64,000 nt of DNA from Flaccisagitta enflata (lineage: Eukaryota > Chaetognatha > Sagittoidea > Aphragmophora). The notes below the pieces were generated by a model. The model had not been told where the DNA came from. It searched no databases and saw only the letters and a list, made by a program, of their open reading frames with translations. Position numbers and translations under genes: made by a program. Shown here in pieces: positions 1-10,783 of this stretch (positions are counted from its first letter, which is position 1; the number at the start of each line of letters is the position of its first letter). The DNA lies in contig OZ231127.1 of assembly GCA_965153355.1 (NCBI GenBank), forward strand, positions 28,644,001 to 28,708,000. Direction: 5' to 3'.

Positions 1-156
1 AATGACGATTCCTGCTATTTGAGAAGAGTATGAGAGATTTTGGTAAAGAAAGCCAACCCCGCTACTGAGGAAATAACGAAAATGTACTTTCGCTACTTAT
101 AAACATTTGATCCCTAGATAATTATCAATCCATATCCATCACTTCCAATTATCCAG

Positions 157-461
157 GGTGGTAGAAAACGAAGTGCGCAATAAAATGTCCTTGTCCAACG
201 TTGCAACCATTATGGCACCGAACCTCTTTCTCCCACCGCGGATCCACGGCAAAAATCGTGGCTACCCTATCAAAAAGAATGAAGTGGACCTGGCCAAGGA
301 CACCGCAGGCGTGGTGGAAGCGCTAATACAACATCACGTGAAACTATGGACCGTTCCGGAATCGCTAATGGACACGTTGAGAATGCGTTACGCCTCCCGA
401 ACGGAAACCACGTTACCTTTAAAACGGATGATATTCTGCGGCTGCTTTTCCAGGCAGGGCG
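157..461 (+). CDS. ARHGAP18/28-like RhoGAP, internal exon (end of RhoGAP domain)
   Basis: The exon begins after an AG at 155-156 with one leftover base, then reads in frame from 158. It encodes the last third of a RhoGAP domain: NKMSLSNVATIMAPNLFLPP is the family's conserved asparagine-rich helix, followed by AGVVEALIQHHVKLWTVPES. RhoGAP domains speed GTP hydrolysis by Rho-type GTPases; the arginine finger lies upstream, outside the window. The frame stays open to a TAG at 497-499, which sits directly before a strong GTGAGC donor at 500. A donor at 462 (GTAGTC) leaves phase 1 and fits the next exon, so I end the exon at 461, but this is uncertain. The downstream exon at 1533 carries the family's C-terminal domain and supports assignment to ARHGAP18/28/40 (fly conundrum). 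The 5' exons are missing because the window starts inside the gene. Confidence 0.75.
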
Positions 462-1532
462 GTAGTCGAAAAAATTTAACCGAGTTTGTTATTACTTAGG
501 TGAGCATAAGGACCATAGACCGACCCCCTCCCGCCCTATCCTAACGCAGGACGCAGGACTTAATCGAATTTACTGGAAATATCTATCGTCACTTTTCTAC
601 TTCGACAATTCTATACCCGCACTAACACGCAAACAGGGCATGACCGTCTTTAACTTTGTCCAACAAGCCGTATCCCCGTCCATGTATACTGTGATAGCCA
701 GGGGCGTAGGAGAGCTTAATGTTTAGGGCATGCCACCCTTAACTGGTGTCCGACAAATTTAGTGTCCCAACTGAACCTAATTTCTGGTTTTTAGTTAAAA
801 ACTATAAACAGCAGTAACTATTACTATAGTTTTTTTACTACATAAATTGTGTTTAATGAAGAGATGTTTTTTAACAACTTTTCATTGCTTCATGTATTTT
901 CTTTTAATAAATAAACATTTTATAATGATTCTTAAAATAAACTGAATAAAAGAGGAAATCAAAACTTTTAAAACTAGTACCATACACCCATGGACGAGAA
1001 TTTGTGACAAAAAAGATTTTTTTTATTACATCATGTTTTTAGCAAACTAATCAATTGAAGCATTCATTTGATTTTTTTTTCAATGAAATTTGTGACCTTA
1101 GTTTGCCAACATAGAAATGCCATTATTTATATGTCTATCTGCCAACATAGAAATGCAATTATTTATATATCTATCTGCCAGTGTGTCTGTACTGCTTAGT
1201 CTTTCTTTCCTCTTCTTTCTGTTTTTCTCCTTTTATCTCTAATCTGTATGAATATTTTTTTCTTTCAACTTTAATTCCTCTATCTGTTTGTCTGTCTGTC
1301 TGGCTGTTTCTTTCTCTCTCTTTCTCTTTCTTGCTCTCTCTTTCTCTCTGCATTTTTTTTTCTTTTCTTTCTTTTTTCCTTCTTTTTTTCCTTTTCTTGC
1401 TTTTTTTCTTCTTACTCTGTTATCTTCTCCCTTCTTTTTTCTTTTCTTGAAGAGATTGGTGACCCGACAACAGGGCCTGCCCTGCATGCCCTTGTCCTAC
1501 GCCCCTGGACTGATAGCGATTACAATTGACAG
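462..1532 (+). other. Presumed intron of the RhoGAP gene
   Basis: AT-rich sequence without a supported exon. A duplicated stretch (GCCAACATAGAAATGC) occurs at about 1104 and 1141. A long pyrimidine tract follows, ending near 1450. Confidence 0.4.
1195..1447 (+). repeat. Polypyrimidine (CTTT/CT) low-complexity tract
   Basis: About 250 bases that are almost purely C and T on the plus strand, with CTGT, CTTT and CT submotifs. It lies just upstream of the last RhoGAP exon and could serve as an extended polypyrimidine tract. The open frames across it are compositional, not coding. Confidence 0.85.
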
Positions 1533-2086
1533 TTTTCGATTGCCGATCCCTTAGCCAACGCGCCGTATCTAGCGAGGAAGAATCGCCATCGAAAACTCCG
1601 CTTCAGTCACGCCAAGTGCGGCTATCACTATTCGCCGCGACCGAACGAACTGGAATCCGCGGAAGCATCTGCGGGGGCGCCAGTATCACCGGCCACGGCG
1701 CTATCGGTCCGCGCGACTCTCTCTCGCTCCCCGACGAGGAAGCTGTGATTAACGTGTTCTCGCGAAAATCCTCACTTGCCCGAACCATCACCTCGCTTCA
1801 CATCGACGCCACCACGACGGCGGGACAGGTGGTGGCGCAATTCTGCCGACTGCACGGCGTCGAGCGTCTCTCGTCCACGGCGCCCGACGAAACCAGACCT
1901 AGAATCATTCCGGGACTCTCCTCTCTCCACAGAGACCCCGAAGAACCGTATAAACTATTCCTTTACGAAATGGGTGGCAACGTGGGAGAAAGACGACTCG
2001 ATCACGACGTCAACATGAAGGAAGCGCTCAATAAGAACCCTAACGCCACCTGGGTCGTTAAAAATCGATTACAATCCACAAAATGA
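1533..2086 (+). CDS. ARHGAP18/28-like RhoGAP, last exon (C-terminal Ras-association-like domain)
   Basis: The frame ends at TGA 2084-2086 and encodes roughly 184 residues. The first ~70 are Ser/Thr-rich and basic. From about 1745 (AVINVFSRKSSLARTITSLH) the sequence resembles the C-terminal ubiquitin-like/RA-type region of ARHGAP18 and ARHGAP28. The best motif is FLYEMGGNVGERRLDHD, followed by NPNATWVVKNR, which matches the family's FLYE-GGN-GER and NP-A-WV-K signature from memory. The acceptor at 1531-1532 gives phase 1, matching a donor at 462; alternative acceptors lie at 1553-1554 and 1572-1573. GC content is clearly higher than in the flanks. The family acts on RhoA and cytoskeletal contractility in animals. 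Family membership is firm; the exon start is not. Confidence 0.75.
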
Positions 2087-2252
2087 TGAGAATTAAAATT
2101 GTTTGGATGTTTTCTGCCAAATACATATTTCGATATCCCATTTTGAAGGAGCTGCTTTTGATTAGGTTAAATCTAGATAGGAAGATATCTCATAATTTTC
2201 GCACTGCACTGTCGGCCGAGTCAAAGGGCAACAAATTGTGCCAAGGCTTTGG

Positions 2253-2369
2253 TTTTTAGGTGCGACAAAGCACCTCTAACTGGCTGTGTCCGTCTGTTGG
2301 TCTGTCGGTCCGTAACGCATTCGTTCGACGATCCACACGTCGCACCTTATTGGCCCACTTGGCCTTGTT
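2253..2369 (+). repeat. Interspersed repeat, GTGCGAC-headed family (copy 1)
   Basis: Starts TTTTTAGGTGCGAC, has a short hairpin (GGTGC/GCACC), a variable GGTCTGTC-like run, then CGTTCGACGATCCACACG and an end at GGCCTTGTT. A second copy lies at 21669-21802. It shares its T-rich start and GGCCTTGTT end with the larger hairpin-headed superfamily of this window. Confidence 0.75.
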
Positions 2370-3093
2370 ATCATCAAATTTTGTTGTGACGAGGGCCGAG
2401 GGGTGTATATAGTTCCACGACCTGTGATTAATTTCCCCCTGCCCCTGCCTTTGATTTTCAACCACGCCACGCATCGCGTCGCATCACCAAATAAACGATT
2501 TTCTCCCCTACAATGCAATAAAACAGTATGTTTAAGGATTGAATAGAGCCAAATTGTGTTGTACTGTTACTTATCAAGTTTTAAGATTTGTTTTTGTCCA
2601 AGATAGATTTTCGTCAATTTTCTTTCTTTTTTCCTCTTTTATCCCTTTTATACCCTGTCTTCCGTGGAATTTACTACCCAAGCTGGATGAATCATAAATT
2701 ATTGAATAAAATTTTGTGGATTCTTTTAATTTCAGGATTTAGATTAAGCTGTCATCAAACCTACTTCATACCAATAAAGGCGGCTCTCGCCATAGGAAAA
2801 AGTCGTAAGTGGGAGGTTTTAGAATTTTTTGTGATTGTGTTTTGTCTGATTGATTGCTTCTCTTTTTCTCTGGTCATCCACTTTTTGATTGTTCCACTGG
2901 TTGCATGTGTTTTTCTGTCTCTCTCTCTCTCTCTCTCTCTCTCATTCTCTCTCTCATTCTCTCTCTCATTCTCTCTCTCATTCTCTCTCTCTCTCAACTT
3001 TTGCATCCTTGCGAAATCTCTGTCTGTCTGTCTGTGTTCCTCTCCATATGTCTGTTTGTTGATCTGCATTTCTGTCTGACTGTCTGTACTCTC

Positions 3094-3141
<48 letters not shown>

Positions 3142-4545
3142 GGTTTTTGGGAAAAATGCGAAAAATGCGGAAAAATAAAAAAGATTCAAAACTATCGATT
3201 GCACAGAATTCTGCTTGGTGCATCTGAAAGAGGAGAATTAGCTCTTTCTTAGCTATATTTCATGCATTGTCTCGTTTAACTCCCAAAACTGACCAACTTC
3301 CTCAAACTTGCATATGCCTGTTTTGATCTCAAATCATTTATTTTTTGGCTAAAAAAAAAAGCAAAATGAATGAAAAACTTGTTTTGCTGATGTATCATTA
3401 CCCACTAGAAATGTTAAAATTGCAAAGAAAATATATTTATCAACAAAAGAAAAATATCGCGATTCCCAAATCAGTAATTGAGCCCGCTATGTCCTTATTT
3501 TAATGATATTCTGATTTTCTATGCAATTTTAAAATGTCCAGTGAGCAGCTACTGAAATGATTGTTATCTAATTTGTGAAGTAATAACACAATTGGGTGCT
3601 CCACATAGCAGAAGTTGGTTATCTCTTTTCACCCTCTTTACCTAATCAGGAGTGGCTAATTTTAAAACCCTTACCATTTTTCTTTTATCAAAAATCATCC
3701 ATCTTCCATTCTTTAGAAAATTCTTTTTGAAGACCTAATTTGCATAATGTAATGGGATAAATCAATGTATTGACATTCTTTGAATTAACTACTATTAATT
3801 TCCTCTCTTAAAAAAATTGTTTATGTACTTTTAAACTTTTTCATAGTTCATGTTCTAATATTTTAGTCTCTTCTCACAAATACTATGATTTTCTAAAACA
3901 AAAAATTGTCTTTTTTTAAACAAAGCTACACAGGATTTTGCTGTTTTCTGGGGTTTTTGTGCGAACTAATGCCAAAACAAAAACGGAAAATGAAAGAATT
4001 TTGAGAAAAGAAAAACGGTCATATTCATAATTTCTACTCCTCCACATTACCTCAGTAGGGTGAAGGGATACTCCAAAATTTTGCTATGTGAAGCATCTAA
4101 ATAACACAATCATTGACCAACGCAATCATTGACCAACGCAAAAATAGAGAGAAAATTGGTAACTTAGTCCTCCGGGTAAATTCTCTGATTTAATTTCATT
4201 GCGTCATAAACACACGCCTGGTTGTGACAATAAAGAACATACTTCTTGATTACCTTTATGAAGAAAATGACGCGTTTTTTAGTAATTTTTATTATAATGG
4301 GCATGAAAAAAAATCAAACCATTTTTGGCATAATCGAATCAATAAATTTAAACCGGTATATGAAATCAACAGTCAATAGTTGAAGGCCCTCACGATTTTC
4401 CATCATCGATGCAGTCGAACAAGATTCTTATCAAGATTTCTTTCAATTCACTTTTGTCCTTTGAAAGTGATGCAACATGGACCGGGGCTCAGCCAAGATT
4501 TCGAACAAAACACATTACAGAAAAGCCCAAAATAGAAGACAGCTC
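2370..4545. other. Intergenic, no gene seen
   Basis: AT-rich sequence between the convergent RhoGAP and nanos genes. Apart from the CT/GA tracts near 2.9-3.1 kb I see no coding signal or recognisable element. Confidence 0.4.
2917..3139. repeat. (CT)n tract followed by (GA)n tract, inverted
   Basis: A CT-rich run with CTCATT interruptions (about 2917-2997) is followed 100 bases later by an uninterrupted GA run (about 3098-3139). The two are complementary and could form a hairpin. Confidence 0.85.
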
Positions 4546-4547
4546 CA

Positions 4548-4781
4548 AATACCGCATTTCCTTTAATTAGCGCCCCCCTCTTTTGAAAAAAACTTAATCT
4601 TATCTATACTTTTTATTAAATTGAAATTTATCAAAGATGCAGTTTTTCATTGTGTTTTTTATCCTTTTAATTTCATGTCTGTATTTTCCTATCAAAATCA
4701 CATAATCTTTCTCTCTTACCTCAAATCTTCTTTTCAAATCTACTTTTCTTTTACAGGCGCTAACTAGAGGAAATACGGTTC
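4548..4781. mobile_element. Short inverted-repeat (MITE-like) element
   Basis: The left end ACCGCATTTCCTTTAATTAG is mirrored near 4757-4781 by GGCGCTAACTAGAGGAAATA-CGGT, with only a few mismatches over about 24 bases. The ~185-bp interior is AT-rich and non-coding. I see no convincing target-site duplication, so the superfamily is undetermined. Confidence 0.55.
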
Positions 4782-5182
4782 CTTCCCGCTTCCAATTGTG
4801 GGCGCTTCTGTAGTGTCATGGCTGAAATTTCGATATCAAAGAATATCATCATTTCAATCTTTAAAATAAACACAATTTGGAGTCACACCATGCACCAAAT
4901 CGATTTTATTCCTAATAAATTGATCTTCACTAGAAACAAGTCTTTTTTGAAAAAATGACTCCAAATATGTCTGACAAAACACATTAATCGAGGCGAAGGG
5001 AAAAAAAACGCAATTCATTTGCCGCAAACTATTAGCCATGCGTGATTTGACGAAATATTGCATTGCAAAATTCTACAGATCTTCTCTGGTTGTACCGGTG
5101 AGATTTTACGCGTTCAGAAACGGCATTAAATTCAAATAATCATTTTTTTCACAATTGCGAGATTCAAATTTAAGATCATCAA

Positions 5183-5688
5183 TCAGGGGTACGAAAGCTA
5201 AAAAGTTTTTAACCTTTTTTAACTTTTTTAACTTTTTACAACTTTTAAAGTAAAGTTAAAAAATGTTAAAAAGTTAAAAAAAGTTAAAAAAAGTTACAAA
5301 AAGTTAAAAAATGTTAAAAAAGGTTAAAAAGTTAAAAAAATTAAAAAAAGTTAAAAAGCTAAAAAATCAGGTTAAAAAGTTAAAAAGTTAAAAAATTAAA
5401 AAGTTAAAAAACTTTGATAGCCCATGGTTTTTAGTCAGTGCTTTTTTATTACCGACTGCAGTTTTTTAATATTTTTTAACTTTTTTTAACATTTTTTAAC
5501 TTTTTAACATTTTTTAACTTTTTAACTTTTTTGTTTTTTAACTTTTTAATATTTTTTAACATTTTTTAACTTTTTAACCTTTTTTAACCTTTTTTAACTT
5601 TTTTTAACTTTTTACAACTTTTAAAAAAAAGGTTAAAAAGTTAAAAAGTTAAAAAAAGTTAAAAAATTTTTAGCTTTCGTACCCCTGA
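5183..5688. mobile_element. Foldback element with internal TTAAAAAG repeats
   Basis: Bounded by TCAGGGGTACGAAAGCTAAA on the left and its inverse complement, ending CGTACCCCTGA, on the right. The direct flanks are TCAA (5179-5182) and TCAA (5689-5692), a 4-bp target-site duplication. The interior is almost entirely GTTAAAAA-type units on one arm and TTTTTAAC units on the other, around a unique centre near 5410-5460, so the whole element is one long imperfect palindrome. Confidence 0.8.
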
Positions 5689-5692
5689 TCAA

Positions 5693-6124
5693 TTTTTTGT
5701 ACTTATTATCTTAAGTACGACCGAACTAAATCCCGCAACAATCAATTGTAACATAATTTAAAATGAACCAAGCAACAGATTTGGTTTCGCGTGATGATAT
5801 TGCAAATACGGTTTCCCGATAAAAAAAAGATACATATCGAACATGATAGAACAGACAAAATCAAAAACAAACTAATCTACAGAGCAAATCACGAGAAAGA
5901 AAAAACAAAGATGTAATGAGTTGATGACGTAGTGAAGCTAAAAAACAAAAGAAAAATAACGGTTAACGTAAAAAATACCGAATCACTTTGGTAATTACTC
6001 AAGTGTTATGATGGGCTAGTGAAGAGTAGGAGAAATCAAATAAGGCTGGTCAATGGCTTATGATATGGCCGTAAAATTAAAGGCGTTAATGGCGATATAT
6101 GATCTCTTCTTGCGGAATGACTCT
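5693..6124. other. Nanos 3' flank / probable 3' UTR
   Basis: Follows the nanos stop codon on the minus strand. AT-rich, with no coding signal. It should hold the 3' UTR, but I could not identify a clear AATAAA signal in the minus orientation close to the stop. Confidence 0.3.
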
Positions 6125-6344
6125 TCAGATGACGTCGGCGAATGGGTCTCCGCCACCAATCCTGGCCAGACCGTCGTGATTCAAGGCGAGGACCTTGAGC
6201 GTCGCGAGTCGCGCCTTCTCCGCCGACACGGGACAATATTTGATCGTGTGGGCGTTTTCTCCGCGCGCGCCGCATTTAGGGCACGTGTAATTCGCCAGAA
6301 CGGGGCACAAGACGCGGCCTTTTGCGTCCTTGAGGCAGTGCGAC
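6125..6344 (-). CDS. nanos: Nanos homologue, exon 5 (last; second half of zinc finger)
   Basis: Begins after a TTATAG acceptor (minus strand) and ends at TGA 6125-6127. The encoded sequence SHCLKDAKGRVLCPVL then ANYTCPKCGARGENAHTIKY-CP completes the Nanos zinc finger. Spliced to exon 4, the spacing is C-x2-C-x12-H-x10-C for the first module and C-x2-C-x7-H-x4-C for the second, all eight zinc ligands present (about residues 244, 247, 260, 271, 279, 282, 290 and 295 of 330). Nanos binds RNA through this domain, usually together with Pumilio, and recruits deadenylase to silence mRNAs in germ cells and stem cells. The ~35-residue tail after the finger is short and unremarkable. Phase with exon 4 (2+1) restores an arginine at the junction. 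Confidence 0.95.
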
Positions 6345-6717
6345 CTATAAGAATTAAGATATTTTTTAAAGAATAAATTGACCAGGTGTGTTTAAAGTTT
6401 AGGGAAATAAAATCATAAGATTTAGAGACGGGGAAGAAAATCAAAAAGTGAAAAAGGAGAGAAACCAACACTTTTGACAGTTCTAAAAGATAGTATTTGA
6501 CTCCAACACTATTTTACAGAATTCTGCCAATATTTATACTACATCTATACTCTATGGGGTAGAAAATCAAACAATTCTAAGACCAAGGGAGGGAGGAAGA
6601 AATCAAAAGCCGCTCAACTTTATGCACCCCTGAAAGTGTAGTCAGTAGCGGTTTTATCAAAAAGAAGAACACCTGCAAACGTCTTAAAAGTGTCGATCTC
6701 AGAATGGATTTGCCTAC
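6345..6717 (-). other. Nanos intron 4
   Basis: 373-bp intron that interrupts the first zinc-finger module after MY. GT..AG on the minus strand, AT-rich, no repeat recognised. Confidence 0.85.
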
Positions 6718-7106
6718 CTGTACATCGCCTCGCGCTCTCCGTTGTTACGACAGAAGTTACACAACACCCCGCCTTGGTCGATGTCCTGCATATTCTTGTT
6801 GTTCTTGCCCGATTCATCGGGAAAGTAAGGCGGCTTTCCGCGCGCCGAGAGAGAGGATAGCGCAATGGCGTAGGTAGCCGGCGAGTTGGCGCCGGACTCA
6901 TCACCGACAGAGGACGCAACGACGGCGCCGCCCTCGTAAAGAGAGCGGGAATTGACGAACCGATTTGGCGAAGAGACAAGAGCAGAGGACGTCGACGGTG
7001 GAGGCGAATAGGAGGAAGCCGGAAATCGGAAACGAGGAGATTCTTGCGGGATGCCGATCGGAGGAGAAGTCGGAGAAAGCGGCAACGCCGCGTTCGGGCC
7101 GGGACG
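6718..7106 (-). CDS. nanos: Nanos homologue, exon 4 (linker and first half of zinc finger)
   Basis: The acceptor is TTGCAG at 7107-7112 (minus), where AT-rich intron switches to GC-rich exon; the donor is CAG|GTAGG after 6718. The exon encodes a Ser/Pro-rich linker (NAALPLSPTSPPIGIP and similar) and then GGVLCNFCRNNGEREAMY, the start of the Nanos finger. The frame also runs open 13 codons further upstream to an ATG at 7145, preceded by an in-frame TGA. I prefer the splice acceptor because of the composition switch and because phase 0 fits the upstream exon at 10583-10696. If the ATG at 7145 were used instead, the protein would be about 215 aa. Confidence 0.9.
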
Positions 7107-10100
7107 CTGCAAGATTTTATGCGCGATTTTTAAGGAGACATTCATAATTCATAAGGAAAAATGTACAATTTGTTTTTTAACTAGAACATCATTTTTAAAT
7201 GAAGCCTTCAAAAGAGATACAGATGTAGAGCTTGTAATGAAATACCCACAGTCGAGCTTCACTAGAGCGCATTTCAATGGAGGTGATTTTCAGCGGCAGA
7301 CTCACAGGCCTTATTTTTATGGATGACGTCTAGTTTCAAAAGGTTGATCGGTAAACCAACCCAAAATATCTCTCAGCAACACGTTCATGTGCTTCAGTAC
7401 ACATAACGCTACAAATCAGGCAAGAAAACCCGACCTGAATGCGGTTTTGGATTCCTATTTATTGCCTCCTTGTGACATGGGCCCCACCTAAATTTCATGT
7501 TACTGTAGTGTAACCTGAGCCATATTGATCAGCTTCTGCTCCAAACCAGCGTTTTTACAGTCATTTTAAAATTTTATAGTCCATTTCAAATATTCTGTAA
7601 AATGAAACATCAAAAAAGTTATCAATTTTGCGCTAGATGAACTCTAGAATGCATCTGAAAACGCACGGGGAAATGTTACCATTTTTTCGCAAATTTCAAC
7701 AAAACTCAAAGATATTATCATTATAGGCATGGGATAAATGAGAAACAAGGGGAAATATAGCTCGGGGTAGCCCCAAGTAACTTAATAAGAGTTTAAGTCA
7801 TAAAAGAATGCAGAGGGATTTTGTGTCTTGGCTCTTTAAGCCAAAAATGAATTTCGGACAATTGGTATTTTTCCACATTTTAATTGTCCCAATCCCAAGT
7901 GTGTCTGACATGAGTAGATAACCCTTCCATGAATGAAAGTGGTATAGAGTTCCAATTATTGGCCTCCACCATTGATATTAAAGGTAATCTGGTGCAAGAA
8001 AGCTCAAATTCTCTCGCATTGACATATTTCTCATCCCTTAAGGAAGAAAAACTGAATTTCGGACAATTGGTATTTTTCCACATTTTGTAAAGAGAAAGCT
8101 ATGGCCGTAAATTGTTCAGGGCGGATATTTTGTCCAATTGAAATCCACTAAGATGGTCTCTTTAAACTGTACTTCAAATTAAAAAGCAATTTAAACTTTG
8201 TTATCTAGAAGAGATTAACTAGGCCCTAGAGATCTACTTGGCTTTTCCCTATAGATGAAGCTTTTTGACCGGCCCTATCACGGACTTACAAAAAAAAAAA
8301 CGCGAAATTTCTTCAAAATTATCATGATTTTGAACACCAGATATTTGTACATTTCAGACAATTCTGAATCAAATGAGACCAACTTTTTTATACCAAAAAA
8401 ATTTACCACTACCCCTGACCCCTAGCCTCTGGGGGCCCCTCAGGGGCCCTGGGGGCCCCATTAAGGTTTAGCAATAACCATTTTGCATCTCCCTGATCCA
8501 CAAGATTATGAATCCGTCATTGGTTACGTCCAAAATCAGATTCTGAAAATTCAGTTTTTTCGCCTTCAAATGTGAGTCTGCCGCTGAGAATCACCTGGAC
8601 TAAACAAAAATATGCCTTATTGTGAATCCTCCCTGTAGCCAACAATAATAACTATATCTCTTATGTGTTGAACAACATTACTTTACGGTGCGCCGCATTA
8701 AAAAGAGAACGTTTTTTGTAAACAGCATTTTGTTGCGCTAAAATTGATAATCCAACCCAAATATGGATGAATATGTTGCTTATGCGTTAGTAGTTGATGG
8801 ATCCGTCTTCAAATTGGATGACATGCTAAATACGCCGTGGCATCAAGGCGTACAAGTTGGCGAGGTAGTCGGTGGTGAGTCGGCAGCAAATTGTAAAAGT
8901 AACTAAGGCAAAGGGCACTTTGTATTGCTAGTTTTTGCTTAACTATTGGCCTGAGACACAAAAAATTCATGACCATTTGAAAGCTCTGCAAAAAATCTTT
9001 CAAATGCGACGTTGCTGGTCATTGTAGCTTCATTCATTTAGAAATGGCACAGGTTTAAAGACAAAAAATGACCGATTGAAAAAAATGCTTATTTTAATAT
9101 TTTTAGCAGGCAATGTTACTATTTCCGTTTTTGTCAAGGATGCAGCTTAGGATTGTCTTTGCTACTTGATATCCATGGGCAAATTAAAGAGCTTCGAATT
9201 TTCTTTAAAATGGCGCCAAGAACAAAAATCTGATTCAATGTTTTTGATTTTTATGTTAGAATAAAGATAACCTATCGAAATAATGTTGTGAATTTCCAAA
9301 CTTTTGACAACCTGTCTTCATCCTAATGCCATTTCTAAACAAATAGAGCTTTGGCATCCAGAAAGGTCTCATTTGAAAGATCTTTCACAGAGCTTCAAAA
9401 TGGTCATAGATTTTGCTATGTTTTTTTAATTGCTTGGATGTGAAACACTGACAATCCCTCAGTTCGCTTTTTTATTTTGCCATTTTGCCAATTCTTCCCC
9501 ATTCCATTTTTATAGCTTCTCTTCAAATCATCACTGCGTCCAAACAAATTGACCGATAAAAACGCGGTTTGCGGCAAACGCTTTGTCTTTCAAAGAGCTT
9601 CAAAATGGTCACTGATTAAGATACAATCCTTTTATTCTTAGCTGAGAAACAATGGTAAACATACTGTTCTCTTTTTTATGCGCCGCACTGTACAACGGTA
9701 CATAGACAATACGTAGAAAGCCTTATCAGTGGGTATGCCTACTTAGCGGGTGCGCTCAAGCGGTGCTCCACTGTACATTGTTCTTAATTTTGGGGCGATT
9801 TCAAGCTTTGATTTTCTTATTTGGTTCTTATAAAAGTATGCATGAATACATCTCTGAAGTCTTTTACTTTTCAGTCTTCTTAAGTGGGTTAGGGTTGGGG
9901 TTGGTTTTAGGGTTGGGGATGGTTTTAGGGTTAGGGATAGGGCTAGCGTAAGGGCCAAGGGAAGGTTGGGATTTAAATCTGCTAGAGTTACATCCTCGCT
10001 CAAGCACAAAGGCTCAAATACGAAAATGCTCAAAAATCACCAAAAAAAGTTTTACAGCATGATTGTTTTCGTTTGTAACATTTAATGACGATGTATTTCA

Positions 10101-10582
10101 AAAAGTTATCAAGATAATTGAATTCCGAAAAAAGTTCCTGAAAAATAGTGAAATTACATTTCATGATGTGTAACTCCCAGAATTTTTTTGGAAAAATTAA
10201 AACCTTCTGACGTGTGAAGAAGTATTAAGCAAAATTTTACTGAAAATCCAATAGAATGCAATATTCTAAGTTGTTTTTTTTTTTGAAAGATAGTTTTCCT
10301 TTTATTCATTTTCTAAAACCACATCAACCACATCAACCTGGCAAACCGTTTTGAAATAAGAGCAATCTAAAGAAAAACTATTTAAATATTACATTCCAAA
10401 ATTGTCTATTACACAAAGCTCGTTTTATAGTTCCGGAAGAATAAGGAAAGTTAAATTTTTGTAAAAAAGAATCCTTGGAGTTGCATATTCAAAAATGTAT
10501 TTTCATGATCTTTCAGGGACTTTTTCCAAAATTCAATCATGGCGTAAACTTTTTGAATTACATCGTCATGAAATGTTCCTAC
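7107..10582 (-). other. Inferred nanos intron 3, no exon supported
   Basis: Mostly AT-rich. It holds several copies of a diffuse repeat with the text CATTTGAAAGATCTTTCA and AGAGCTTCAAAATGGTCA (around 8980, 9365 and 9595), and TTTGCGGCAAACG-type words. A duplicated piece (ATTTCGGACAATTGGTATTT) occurs at 7852 and 8054. A GC-rich GGGGCCCC-type palindrome lies at 8430-8462, and a telomere-like tract at 9888-9945. Confidence 0.45.
9888..9945 (+). repeat. Degenerate telomere-like TTAGGG tract
   Basis: Reads GGTTAGGGTTGGGGTTGG, then TTTTAGGG, TTGGGG and TTAGGG words, on the plus strand. Interstitial and short; the GGGTTA motif is the animal telomere repeat. Confidence 0.6.
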
Positions 10583-10696
10583 CTGCAAGTATGATCGCAT
10601 AAGATCAATTTCTTCGACCTTGTCCACGAGCCACTTGATGACTTTTTCCAATGCCCCGGCGTCGGAAAAATTGGATTGGCGATGAAGCAACGCACA
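10583..10696 (-). CDS. nanos: Nanos homologue, exon 3 (inferred N-terminal exon)
   Basis: Thirty-eight codons between a good acceptor (TGTATTCCAG) and donor (CAG|GTAGG) on the minus strand, phase 0 at both ends. Encodes CALLHRQSNFSDAGALEK, then VIKWLVDKVEEIDLMRSYLQ, a helical, clearly protein-like sequence in an otherwise AT-rich stretch. It joins in phase to the exon at 12123-12228 upstream and to the zinc-finger exon at 6718-7106 downstream. Attachment to nanos is an inference from strand, order and phase; I know of no Nanos family with this N-terminus. The exon could instead belong to a separate transcript. Confidence 0.6.
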
Positions 10697-10783
10697 CTGG
10701 AATACAGTGAAAGCAAACTTAGTCAAGCACATTCCCTGCTCGCGCTTTTTTTAGTCGGTCCATTGCGTTAATCAGTTTCTTCT

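Noticed and set aside
8763-8873. Plus-strand start-like exon MDEYVAYALVVDGSVFKLDD followed by a GTGAGT donor
   Set aside because: Good sequence but isolated, inside the inferred nanos intron, with no partner exon in phase that I could find.
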